Assembly (NCBI RefSeq): GCF_000143415.4
Contig: NW_003314327.1
Coordinates: 997,641 to 1,061,640 of the forward strand
DNA length: 64,000 nt
Reading direction: 5' to 3'
Source: Selaginella moellendorffii
Lineage: Eukaryota; Streptophyta; Lycopodiopsida; Selaginellales; Selaginellaceae
Shown here: positions 11,574 through 22,452 of the stretch, in pieces
How the letters are laid out: each line of letters opens with the position of its first letter
Position numbering within the stretch: the first letter of the stretch is position 1
The notes under the pieces: generated by a model
Seen by the model: only the letters and a program-made list of their open reading frames with translations
Databases searched by the model: none
What the model was told of the DNA's origin: nothing
Made by a program: the position numbers and the translations under genes

Positions 11574-11980
11574 NNNNNNNNNNNNNNNNNNNNNNNNNNN
11601 NNNNNNNNNNNNNNNNNNNNNNNNNNNNNNNNNNNNNNNNNNNNNNNNNNNNNNNNNNNNNNNNNNNNNNNNNNNNNNNNNNNNNNNNNNNNNNNNNNNN
11701 NNNNNNNNNNNNNNNNNNNNNNNNNNNNNNNNNNNNNNNNNNNNNNNNNNNNNNNNNNNNNNNNNNNNNNNNNNNNNNNNNNNNNNNNNNNNNNNNNNNN
11801 NNNNNNNNNNNNNNNNNNNNNNNNNNNNNNNNNNNNNNNNNNNNNNNNNNNNNNNNNNNNNNNNNNNNNNNNNNNNNNNNNNNNNNNNNNNNNNNNNNNN
11901 NNNNNNNNNNNNNNNNNNNNNNNNNNNNNNNNNNNNNNNNNNNNNNNNNNNNNNNNNNNNNNNNNNNNNNNNNNNNNNNN
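11574..11980. other. Assembly gap (407 N)
   Basis: Run of N inside the 3' LTR of element A, just beyond the minisatellite. The near-identical LTR copies in the genome are a plausible cause of the gap. Confidence 0.99.
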
Positions 11981-14900
11981 GAGGGTAGCCTCCCCAACTT
12001 AGAGACTGATTGGACCACATGTAGTGGTTCTCGCTAAACCTCTTAAAGACCCTTCTCTAAGTCAATCCCACTACTCCTTCTCGGGTAGTCTCAATTTCCA
12101 TCTATTGAACGTTTGCACCTTGGAACTTTTACTGTTTTGACTTTTGGAAGTCAATTTCCTAAGTGTCTCCAATACCTTGCATTGCACAGATTGTGCAACT
12201 CCACTTCCCCATCCTAGGAAGTTCATTACTTGAGGGCACCATCATCCTCTCTTCTATTTCGTGCCACCTTGGGCACTAAGTTCCATTTATCATACTTTGT
12301 GCTAGGGCTGTCCATGGCCCTATCATTTGGCTACCTTACCGCTCCCTCACTTGGAGCTTTTACTTCGCCAAATTGGAGCACTTAAGAATCCATCCTTGGA
12401 AGTCCACTTCCTTTCCCACAAGCTGTTAGCACCGAACACATTAGTGTTCCTTGGCTAACTTTGCCATTTGGATCCCTTCCATTTAAATTCCATGGCCCAA
12501 ACTTGGCCACTAGTCCTTTGCTCCTATCCTTGATTGTTGCACCCAGCAACATCGGATCGCTACCTCCATTTTTGAGGTATCCTTTCGGTTCCATAGCAAA
12601 GACTCTTCTTTGCCAAGTCCGGAGGATGTTCACCCCTAGTACGTCTCTTTAGCATCTTCTGCTATGGGCTCTATCCATGGCCCAACTTTGTGACCCTCCC
12701 ATGGATCTTTTATAGAGACTACTTTCCTCGGACTCACTATGCCATCGGACGGACATAGTTTATTTCCCTTAGGTGCTCTTCCCACTTGGTCATCACGACC
12801 AAGCCACACCATCTTAAACAGTTCAATTTCAACATTTTGAACTAGGAACTTCATTCCTTAGCCAACCAAGGACCTTGTCCTTATCTGGCCATAAGATCAC
12901 CTAGTGATCTCACCTTGGCACCTTAACAGAGTTGCCAAGAGGTACTTGGTCTTCTAGACCTCCAAGTTGTTGACTATAACCCCGGGGGCATCCCCAATAC
13001 TTGGCGGTGCACCCAAGCTAGCCCTTACGGCCAAGGGTTCATAGCAACTGAGATTAGGTGTCCCCATCTCACTCACCATGTCCTTGGTGCCACTTGCACC
13101 AAAGCGTTCAAGTTAGATATGCTGAGCTTTCACACTAAGCAATCTAACCGTGCATCACGACTCCGAAGCATCCCTCGCTTGGCGGTGTGCCCAAACCAGT
13201 CTCCCCACTGAGAGTCCATGACCACCGAAATATGAGTGTCCTCATATTCCAAACCATCACCACGCCCTAGTGATTTGGGACTCGAACCCAAGCACTAGAG
13301 GGTCGGGACTTGAACCCAACCTCCGTATATGCATCTACAGACGGCATCACACCGGATGCCTGACGTGACTCCCCACGCCTGTGCACTAACTTATATTTAA
13401 AGCGCACTATAGATCACAGCTTAGGAACCTAGTTCCTCCCCACTGCCAAGTCTTCTCACTTGACAAGCCTGTGATCATGCATGGACTCCTCCATGCTTGG
13501 CCCCATGGCCCACCCTTTTTTGAAGTTATCACCTTCAACTAGGGTATTTGTTCCCTTGACTTGCCAATCTCGCTTTGGCAAGTCCTCCGACCACTTTAAC
13601 ATGGTTCCTGCACAAGCGTGAAAGCCCTTGATCATCGACTTTCGTTCAAAGCCTTCTCTTTGAACACTCGGGAACTACTTCCCTAACCTTGATAGCCTTG
13701 CCTCATGGCAAGCTTCAAGACCATGCTTCTGCTGCGCCACTCTGATTTCGCGCGTTCCTTGAACCATTTATGCTTGGCCTTTCTAGGTACTACGCTACCT
13801 AGAATCCTCTTTCGGAACCTTGAAGGAACTCTGTCCCTTAGCTTGCTAAGGCCTTCTTTTTTGCAAGCTTTCCAATTGCCACATAGTCTAACATGGACAA
13901 TTCCATATTTTAGACTCTTCATGGCATCACGGTTGCTAGCGGCAACACCCTCGAGCCCCCACTTGATTCTCCACTCCCAGCTGGCATAACCAACCTTGGT
14001 TATGCCCTTCGATTCCTATGGTTCGGTTCCATCCCCTTACTTCTTGCTTTTGGCTTCACACCTTTCCTTCGGTTATTCTCCTCCAGACCAGGAGGATAGC
14101 TTTGCACCTTCTATCATGCCTTAGCAAGTATCCTTAGGGATGAACCTACCCAATAGCCCAGGGAGTGGTTCCTCAATCCAGGTATGCTCACCTTATAATC
14201 CCACACACTAGGATTACATTGTTGCTTATGGGCCTTTACAGGCCCATCACTAGCCTTGCCAAAATTCCATTTTTGGCTTTGTCCAACTCGGGTAGACAGT
14301 CCTCTCCTGTCTCCGCAACCTTGGACATTTGGATAGCACCTTCTATCTATCATTCGCTAGGGACTTAGTCCCTTGGGCTTTATCCATTGCCCTCGCGACA
14401 TCAAACACCACTTTCTGGTGTTCTAGAGTGTTCGGGTGTCCCAATGATGGCTTTCTTGACAATGAGTATTTCCTTTTATGACATTGACTTACTATATCGC
14501 AACACAAGCAACTTATCCCCCGTAAGGGTATATGCGACTTCCCTATGCTATTAAGAAGTCTTGGGTAGCTACCTTCTACCCGTTTAACTAGTTATTTTGC
14601 ACCTCTTGCTTAGTTGCCTCATAGTTGTCAAGTCCTACAACTCATTGCTTGGTGCTTTCACACCTCCATCATTATCTGGGTCACCACACTCCAACTGCAT
14701 GCTTTGCAGCTTAGGCTATGCCATTCCCATTTCCATTGGGATTCCTTTGGCAAGGGGTTCTCATGAACCCACCAACATAACCTCAAGGTATCACACCTTG
14801 GCACATTTGGTGTCTCCACACCATCGGCTCCACGAGCTTACCTCTATGACACTTCTTCTTTGTGTCTAAGTCTTTGCCAAGACCAATACCACTCTTTCTC

Positions 14901-15852
14901 ATGCCAACCATCTGTTAGCACTGCATCATAGAGGTCACACACAACTTTGTGTCAAAGTTGTTTTCTTTTTGGGAACACCTTTCCCACGACTTTAGCATGG
15001 CACATTTTGCCATCGATGAGATACCCTCTGTTCTCATCCTTGGATCCTATAATCCCCCCCCCATCCTTTGTAAGGTACAACACACCTTAGTCCAAATGCT
15101 TCCATCAGTCCTTTTAGGACCGTCCTTTGACTCTACTTGAGTCATCGAGCAGTTTTGGACTTGGTTAATCCACAGACCCGTAAGGTCCTACTTATGAGGC
15201 ACTAGCTCACTGGAATACACTTCTTGCATTCCTGTCCCACTCAAAAGGACTATTTTCACAAGTGTTACTCTGACACTTGATTTTGTTCTCTGGGGGCAAC
15301 CTTTGCCCCTTAGGACTACTTGTCCATGTGATGAGAATACCACTCATCTCTAAGTACACCCCCCAACTCCTTGGGTTGTTCCAGCATTTATTAAAGGTAG
15401 CCCCGGCTACCATTTCAAGGACTTGAGTCCTCTTTCGTATTTGACCTCCCACGGTCATTACTTCTGGTCTCACATTCATGAGCACCAACCTCAACTATAT
15501 GAGGATAATCTTATGACTCCTTTATTGTTTTGGAGTCTCTATCTTTCCCGTGATCCTAACTATAGTTGTTTACCACAACTACCTTAGCCAACTTGCTGAG
15601 ACAAATGCTCATCCAGATCACATCCTCAACTCAATGAGGAAAACCTTGCACTGTTCCCAAGATCCCAAAGTCGTTCCATTATTGGCCCTTTTCTATCCAC
15701 CACCTTGTCTACAAGTTCACACATGAACTGTAATGGAGAGCCATGTCTTCCTGACTTGCTACTCCTCAAGGATAGGCCCACTCCTCAGACCTTCCAATGC
15801 CAACACTAGTGGTGATATACTTGAGCACCAATAAAAGTCGGATTAAGGAACA
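11981..15852 (-). other. Element A internal region, non-coding, hairpin chain
   Basis: About 3.9 kb without a long open frame. It aligns by eye with G internal (39368-43460) read backwards. It includes T-arm-like double hairpins around 13270-13320 and many short inverted repeats, such as AACTTTG/CAAAGTT at 14943-14959 and ACTTG/CAAAT at 15591-15606. Confidence 0.75.
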
Positions 15853-15864
15853 GCTCCGATACCA
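15853..15864 (-). other. Primer binding site of element A
   Basis: Reverse complement of TGGTATCGGAGC, 3 bp inside the right-hand LTR. It proves that the right LTR is the 5' LTR. Confidence 0.88.
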
Positions 15865-15867
15865 AAT

Positions 15868-17484
15868 TGTAAGCGACTAATTTTTCCATTCTACTTTAGT
15901 CACTTAACCACACCTCCGACCACTTGGAGGAGTCTCATTCACAACCTCCATAAGTCCAATCCAGGACTTGGGATTTGCTAGCCCCGAGAATGGCATCCAT
16001 GCCACTCAACATTTGCACTTGGTCCAAGTGCTCCACGTGTCCGATCCCATGACCGACACTCAAAAGTACCACCGATATGGCAGCCCGTTACGCTAAGGCC
16101 ATGCCCAATCACCTTTGCCACACTGGTAGTCCATTACCACTTGCATCACAGTCTTGGCTCTCCAGGACTAGGCAAACCCTCCGTGAGTGGTCATCTCAGA
16201 TCCACTCCTTAGCATCCTTAGGATGCCCACCGACAAGGGGAATAGCTTTCCCCAATATCCCTCTATCAGTCCCCACTAAGTCCCTTTCTGCCCCTGGCCG
16301 TGTTTGCCAACACTGCCACTGGATCGAGACCCACAGGCCCGACCACTAAGTCCCATAGTCCTCTGGGACTTCCTCACCACACGACTGTGTCCTTGGTCAC
16401 TACCCCAGAGGACTGCTCCTCTTCCTTTCCATAGTCTGGGCCTTTGGGACAACATTTCGGAACACCGTGGCCCTACGCGGGCCTCATGGGTACTCTCCCT
16501 GCCTTTCGCCTTTGGGTGCTCTAGCCATGGGGTTAGAGCGAGGTTCCGTTGAGCCACACCAGGTATCCAAGTAGGTAGTGCCACCCACACTTGGACTGGG
16601 AGCATCGGCCAGTTGATCTCCCGGGGGAACTAGAGCCGGCTCTTGAACACTTCACCAAGCTACCCCGCTTGTCAGTCCGTGTTCACTCTAGTCTTGGACT
16701 TCCCAGTGGGCAGTTCCTCACCCAACACTGGGTCCGGCCTTCCTGGGCCAAACTGGCCTTTCCTGGCCAAACTGGCCTTTCCTGGCCAAACTGGCTCCAC
16801 TGCAGTCCTCCCCCTTACTATACTTTTGGAGCTCACCAAACCCCCTAGGGTCTGGGAGACGAACGCTTTGGGCTTTCACCCTCTCAGACTCAAACTCGGA
16901 CTCGGACTCGGACTTGGACTCGGGCTCGGTCTCGGCCTTGGCCCTTGTCTCGGTCTCGGTCCCGGTCTCGGTCTCGGTCTCGATCCCGGTCTCGGTCTCG
17001 GTCTCGGTCCCGGTCTCGGTCTCGACCTCGGACTCCATCTCGGGTCCTTCTCGGACTCCATCTCGGACTCCGTCTCGGTCCATCTCGGACTCCATCTCGG
17101 ACTCCATCTCGGGTCCATCTCGGAATCCATCTCGGGTCCATCTCGGACTCCGTCTCGGTCCATCTCGGACTCCGTCTCGGGTCCATCTTGGACTCCAATT
17201 CGGGTCCATCTCGGACTCCAACTCGGGTCCGCCTCGGACTCCATCTCGGACACTTCCATGTGTCATGTGTTGGTCCTTTTTGGGTCCCTTTTTGGAGCCT
17301 TTCTTATTGGTTGTCTCGTGCTTGCTCCTCGAGCACTTTGTTGGGAGTGCCACTCCCGCTCTCGACCTTCCAAGTCGGAGCTTTTAGTCCAAACGTGTTA
17401 TGCTCGTTTGGCTTTCGCTTCGGCCACTACCACGTGGCACCCTTTCCGGCTCCACTTTGGGGCCTAGGGATTTTGTGTCTCACA
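15868..17484 (-). repeat. Element A 5' LTR
   Basis: Complete LTR from TGTAAGCGAC to TGTCTCACA on the plus strand, 1617 bp. The minisatellite occupies about 16889-17250. It is close to the 3' LTR over the readable part. Confidence 0.88.
16889..17250 (-). repeat. LTR minisatellite (A 5' LTR)
   Basis: Shorter array (about 360 bp) than the 520-bp array of the partner LTR, so the two LTRs of one element differ mainly by repeat number. Confidence 0.87.
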
Positions 17485-18409
17485 ATAGACTGTGTCAATG
17501 TGATGTGAATCCAAGAAAATAATTTCTAAGAAAGACTTATGGGAAGGCCATAAAGTTGGGTTATGGATAAAGCCCATAGCAAGAATGCTAAAGGGACCTA
17601 TTAGGGGTGAACACCCTTTATATTTAACAAAGCAAAGCCTTTGTTATGAAACTGAAAGGATATCTCAAGAATGAAAGTAGTGATCTTATGTTGCTTGGTG
17701 CAACAATCAAAGGATATACTAATGGCCAAGATTGGGCCATAAAAATCATTGGAAGGAATCCAAACGACAAAGTTGAGCAAAAAACACTTATGTGTTGGAT
17801 GCTAATGGATTGTGGGAAAAGGAATGTGTTTCCAAGGATGGATTCCTAAATGTTTAAATTTGGCAAAAGTGAAAACTGCAAAGGAGGGAGCGGCAAGGTA
17901 ACTAAATGATAGGGTCATGGACAGTTTTAACATAAATTATGGATAAATGGAACTTAGTGTCTAGAGTAGGACAAAATAGAAGAGAGCATGATGGTGCCCT
18001 TAAATAAAGAATTTCTTAGGATGGGAAAATGGAGTTTGCATAACATATGTAATGCAAGGTGTTGAAAACACTCAAGAAATCAACTTTGAGAAGTCAAAAT
18101 TAAAAGTTCTAAAGTGTGATGGTTATATTAATAGAAATTAAGACTAGTAGTAATATTAAGATAGAGAAAGTGTATAGCAAGAACTAAATAAACAAAAAGG
18201 GAAGGACTACCATAAATGGTTTAATAAATCTTTCAATTGGAGAGACCATACTCTTTAAAGGATGGGAAATGTATGGTGAGCTTTTGGTGTCGAACCATTG
18301 ATGAATATTGGCTTGGTGCCAAGGAAAATGGTAATCTATAATGGGGTTACTTTATAAAATGGTTTATCATTTGATGAGGACATCTAACTTCGTTTATAAG
18401 TGGTGGAGT

Positions 18410-19531
18410 TGTGAGATACAAATCCCTAAGCCCCAAAATGGAACCAAAAGGATGCTTTGTGGTAATGGCTGAAGTAGAAGCCAAATGAGTGTAACACATT
18501 TGAACTAAAAGCTCCAACTTAGATAATTGAGACTAGTAGTGGAACTCTTAACGAAGTGCTTGAGGAAGCAGTAAGTGAGTTTTTAGAGAGCACATAACAA
18601 GCAATAAGTGAGCTTTTAGAAAAGGGACATAAGAGGACCAATACATAACACATGGAAGTGTCAAGATGGAGTTCGAGATGGGCCCGAAAAGGAGTATGAT
18701 AGACCCAAGATAGAGTTTGAGATGGAGTCAGAGATGGAGTTTGAGATGGACCCGAGATGGAAACAGAGATTGAGACCGAGACCGAGGTCAAACTGAGACC
18801 GAGACCGAGGTCAAGACTGAGACCGAGACCGAGGTCAAGACTAAGACCGAGACCGAGGTCAAGACTGAGACCGAGACCAAGGTCAAGACTGAGACTGAGA
18901 CTGAAACCAAGACCGAGTCCAAGTCCGAGTCTGAGTCCGAGCCCGAGTCTAAGTCTGAGGGTGAAAGCCCAAAGAATTCGTTTCCCAGACCCTAGGGGGT
19001 TTGGTGAGCTCCAAAAGTATAGCAGGGGGCAGACTTTAGTAGAGTTAGTTTAGCCAGGAAAGACTAATGTAACCAAGGAAGGCTATACCCATGTGTTGGG
19101 TGATGATATAACCATTAAGGAGTTTAAGGCTAGAGTGAGTATAGACAAACAAACGGGGTAACTTGTTGAAGTGTTCAAGAGCTGGCTATATCTCCCTCGG
19201 TGATCGAATGGTCAATGCTCCCAATCCAAGTGTGGGTGGCACTACCTACTTGGATATCTAGTGTGGCTTATTAGAACCTCACTCTAACCATATAGATAAG
19301 GCACCTAAAGGCAAAACGTGGGGAGAATACCCATAAAGCTTGTGTAGGGCTATAATGTTTTGAAATGTCACCACAAAGTCCTAGACTATAGAAAGGAAGA
19401 AGAGCAATCCTCTAGTGTAGTGACTAAAGATAATATCACATGGTGAGGAAGTCCTAAAAGACAGTGGGACTTAGTGGTCAGGCTTATAGGCCTTGACCCG
19501 GTGGTGGTGTTGGCAAGCACAACCATGGATA
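18410..19531 (+). repeat. Element B 3' LTR, truncated by element C
   Basis: Starts TGTGAGATACAAATCCC after the GTGGTGGAG polypurine tract, has a decayed minisatellite (18659-18957) and the TATA-like block near 19010, and stops abruptly at 19531 where C begins. The rest of the LTR was not found downstream. Confidence 0.82.
18659..18957 (+). repeat. Decayed LTR minisatellite (B 3' LTR)
   Basis: Units of gagatgga and accgag types, with an added 24-nt period (accgagaccgaggtcaagactg-like) around 18790-18900. It is more mutated than in the other LTRs. Confidence 0.8.
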
Positions 19532-19995
19532 TGTAAGCGACTAATTTTTCCATTCTACTTTAGTTACTTAACTATACCTTTGACCACTTGGAGGAGTCTC
19601 ACTCACAACCTCCATAAGTCCTATTCCAAACTTGGGGACTTGTTAGCCTTGAGAATGATGCCACTCAACTTTTGCACTTGGTCCAAGTGCTCCACGTGTC
19701 CAATCCCATGACCGACACCCCAAGGTACCACTGACAAATTAGCCCGTTACGCTCAGGCCATGCCCCTTCACCTTGGTCATATCGGTGGTCTAACACCACC
19801 TACATCACGGTCCCCTCCCTTAAGGACTGGGCTATCCATCCATGAGTGGTCATCCCAGATCCACTCCTTAGCATCCTTAGGATGCCCGTAGATATGGGGA
19901 ACAGCTTTCTCCAATATCCCTTTTCCAGTCCCCACCAATGTCCCTTTTTGTCCATAGCTGTGTTTACCAACATTGCCACTGGATCAAGGTCTATA

Positions 19996-21151
19996 TGTAA
20001 GCCACAAATTTTTCCTTTCCAATTTGCTAGCTCACCTCGTCTATCCGTCCGACACTGCCTTGGCTTTTGCTAAGTTCCCTCGCCAAGGTTCTTGCCTATG
20101 GTACCAGCTCCTACTTGGTCCTACTTGCTTTCAGCTACTCACTGCACGAGCAACGGAGCGTTAGCCACCATCCACAGATTCCCAATCTCTCCCAATCCCC
20201 CTCCCCGGGTTAGACTGGACTTAAGGTTCGGCTACACTCCCCGCAAGCACAAGCAGCCAAGCACACCAAGCTTCCAGGTTCCTAACTTCCCTTGGTACCA
20301 CAAGACTTGATCATAGGACCCTCTAAATCCCAAGTCTTGAGTGCAACACTTGCTTCGGGACGCCGGGGCGAAACACCGTGGCCTAGCGGCCCGGTATGGG
20401 TACCTTTACCCCCCCACTTCTATCCCGAAGGAAGGCCCAAGCCCCTAGGAAGGGCGAGGACCAATGAGCTGCATGGTACTCAAGTGGGGCACCACTCCAC
20501 ATGAGCCGGGAGCACCGCAATCGGTTTCCCTTTCGGGAGTGGGAGCTGCTCTTGAGCACTTCCTTGGATGGCCCCTCCGGCACCAACCAAGTCCATGCTC
20601 ACTCCCACCCAAGGCCCCTCGGTCCCAGTCCCAACCTCAAGTCAGTTTGGGAGCCCCACTGGAGAGTCCCTTCTAAACTGGTTCCTGGACCTCACTATCC
20701 CTACTATACTTTTGGAACCCCCTACAGCCCCCCCGCCCTGGGAGACGCACGCTTTGGGCTTTCACCCCTTGACTCGTATTAGTATTTGGACTTAGTCTCT
20801 GGCTCGATCTCGAACCCGATTTCGGATCCGACTTCGGATTCGGTCTCGGACTCGATCTCGGACTCGATCTCGGACCCGATCTCAGACCCGACCTCGGACT
20901 CGACCTCGGACTCGGTCTCGGACCCGATTTCGGATCTCGGACTCCGTCTCGAACTCGGTCTCGAACTCGGACTCGAACTCAGTCCCCGAGTCGGTCTCGG
21001 ACTCGATTCCGGATTCTATCTCGAACTCGGTCCTAGAGTCGGTCTTGGACTCGATCCTCGACTTGGTCCCATCCGATGAACTCTTTGTCATTTTGGTCAT
21101 GCTTTCGGGGTTCCTTTAGCCTACGACACCTCGGCGAGTTGGTTCCTTACA
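19996..21151 (-). repeat. Element D 3' LTR
   Basis: 1156 bp from TGTAAGCCAC to CCTTACA on the plus strand. Holds a minisatellite at 20783-21070 and the TATA-like block in reverse (ccctactatacttttgg, about 20699-20715). Confidence 0.9.
20783..21070 (-). repeat. LTR minisatellite (D 3' LTR)
   Basis: Units built on ctcggactcgat/ctcgaact, related to but distinct from the tccatctcggac units of A/B/C/G. It has the same place in the LTR, just upstream of the TATA-like block. Confidence 0.82.
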
Positions 21152-21554
21152 ACTCCACCACCCATAGAAGAAGTTCGATGCCCACATCGAACATCTCGTT
21201 TTATCCTACGACTTGTTGACCATGTCTTCGGGGGCATCCCCCCACTTAGCGGTGTGCATAAGTTAGCCTCCCCGGCCAAGAGCCCATGACAACGGAATAT
21301 AGGTGTCCCTATACTCCTCACCTCACCACGCCCTAGTATGGGGTCAGGACTTGAACCCAGCCTTGCTTTACTAGGGGGTTGGGACTCGAACCCAACCTCC
21401 GTAGAATACGTCTACGGATTCGACATCCCCGCAGGGTGTCGGGCGTAGCTCCCTACGCCTGGTCGACCTAGCTAACCCATGCTAATTAGCTTACCTTCGG
21501 CATGCCTTCGGGTCCCAACATATGCCACTTGCTCAACTTTGCAAATTGATATTT
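21152..21554 (-). other. Element D 3' untranslated region with hairpins
   Basis: Between the chromodomain stop and the 3' LTR. Next to the LTR is the complement of the polypurine tract GGGTGGTGGAGT, as in G. The region contains 7-bp hairpins CCGTAGA/TCTACGG (21399-21417) and GGCGTAG/CTACGCC (21442-21459), and T-arm-like hairpins near 21345-21395. It resembles parts of the A/B/C/G internal region. Confidence 0.75.
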
Positions 21555-21959
21555 TTAATTGAACTTTGCATAAGTACATAGAGTTTTGCCATGCAGAAAT
21601 TCCTCCACTAGATCTCGCACGTTCGCTAGGTTCTCCTCCGGTTCCCATGTTGCTTCGCAGTGTGGAAATCCTTTCCACTTCACATGGAACTCTCTCACCT
21701 CGCGTCCTTGTCGCTTGCTCTTGCGTGCATTGAGGATGGCCTCGACTTCGTATTCCTCCTCCCCTTGGATAACCTCAGGTAAAGGTCTTACTTGGTCCTT
21801 GCGAAGCGGATCCTCAAAATACGGCTTGAGCAAGTTCACGTGGAACATGGGATGCATCTTCCCCATCTCTCGAGGAAGTCGGAGACGGTAAGCCACTTTA
21901 CCGATTCGAGCCTCAATCTCGTAAAGCCCCGCGAACCTGCTTAAGGAACTCAAGATCAA
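21555..21959 (-). pseudogene. Element D chromodomain exon of pol
   Basis: Reading from about 21936 to the stop near 21555, the frame gives FAGLYEIEARIG, KMHPMFHVNLLKP and then a chromodomain (EYEVEAILNAR ... FHVKWKGFP ... TWEPEENL). This is the C-terminal module of chromovirus integrases, which targets methylated-histone chromatin. It is separated from the upstream integrase frame only by the intron-like 52-nt insertion at 21937-21988. The domain itself is intact. Confidence 0.88.
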
Positions 21960-21988
21960 TTCATTTACAGGAATACATGCATTTTTAC
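21937..21988 (-). other. Intron-like 52-nt GT-AG insertion in D pol
   Basis: On the minus strand the segment starts GTAAAAATGC and ends TTAAGCAG. Removing it joins the integrase C-terminus (KLTQ) to the segment before the chromodomain in frame, with the residue pattern expected of gypsy integrases. Its length is within the range of the introns of the two host genes here. Confidence 0.7.
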
Positions 21989-22406
21989 CTTTGGGTCAAC
22001 TTTCGGCTGATCCCACTTGGTAGCCTAAGGTCCTTGGTGTTCAGCCACACCTTCTCCCTAGCTTGGAACTCCACATCCCGACGCTTTTGGTTCGCGTACT
22101 TAGTTTGCCTTTGTTGAGCCCGTTCCAAGGAATCCCTCACTAGATTCCAAATGTTGAGTCTTTCCGCCGTGAATGCCTCCACTGCGGGTAACTCTCCATG
22201 ATACTCGGCCACGCCGAATTCCACAGGACCTTCAATAGCTCGCCCATTGATGACTTCCCATGGACTCACCCCGATGCTCGAATGTGGTGAGTTGTTATAA
22301 CACATTTCCGCAAGTCCCAAATGATTTACCCAATCGGTCTGGTCTTCTGAGACATAGCATCGCAAATAATCCTCCAGCTGCCTATTCACCCTTTCCATTT
22401 GTCCGT
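21989..22406 (-). pseudogene. Element D integrase, C-terminal half
   Basis: Frame gives GQMERVNRQLEDYLRCYV, then NNSPHSSIGVSPWEV, AQQRQTKYANQKRR and VWLNTKDLRLP. This is the end of the integrase core (carrying the third acidic residue) and its C-terminal domain. It is out of frame with the upstream part because of the 46-nt insertion at 22407-22452. Confidence 0.88.
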
Positions 22407-22452
22407 TTGTCAAGAAGTGTTAGTGCCATCAACTTGACTTAATACCCCATAC
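22407..22452 (-). other. Intron-like 46-nt insertion in D integrase, GT-AA ends
   Basis: Begins GTATGGGGTATT, contains a CACTAAC branch-site-like motif and a pyrimidine stretch (CACTTCTTG), and ends GACAA where an intron would need AG. Removing 46 nt restores the conserved YHPQT-x-GQ-x-ER block of the integrase. The last base may be a G to A mutation of a former splice acceptor. Confidence 0.55.

Larger units (their letters stand above)
9975..17484 (-). mobile_element. Element A: non-coding LTR retrotransposon, reverse orientation
   Basis: The left (3') LTR starts at 9975 and runs into the assembly gap. The internal region is about 11981-15852. The primer site (reverse complement of TGGTATCGGAGC) is 15853-15864, and the right (5') LTR is 15868-17484. 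The internal region parallels G internal on the opposite strand and has no coding frame. Flanks are atacc on the left and ataga on the right, so there is no clean target duplication. The flanking B sequence is not contiguous across A. Confidence 0.85.
7164..19531 (+). mobile_element. Element B: non-coding LTR retrotransposon, interrupted by A and cut by C
   Basis: The 5' LTR is 7164-8646. The initiator-tRNA-Met primer site follows at 8650-8661. Internal sequence is 8662-9974 and 17485-18409, and the 3' LTR is 18410-19531, truncated where C inserts. Compared with G, about 1.8 kb of internal sequence is missing at the site of A. No gag or pol frame is present. The internal DNA shows the same hairpin chain as G, for example AAGTTCAT/ATGAACTT at 8785-8802 and GGTCTT/AAGACC at 9626-9641. 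Confidence 0.85.
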
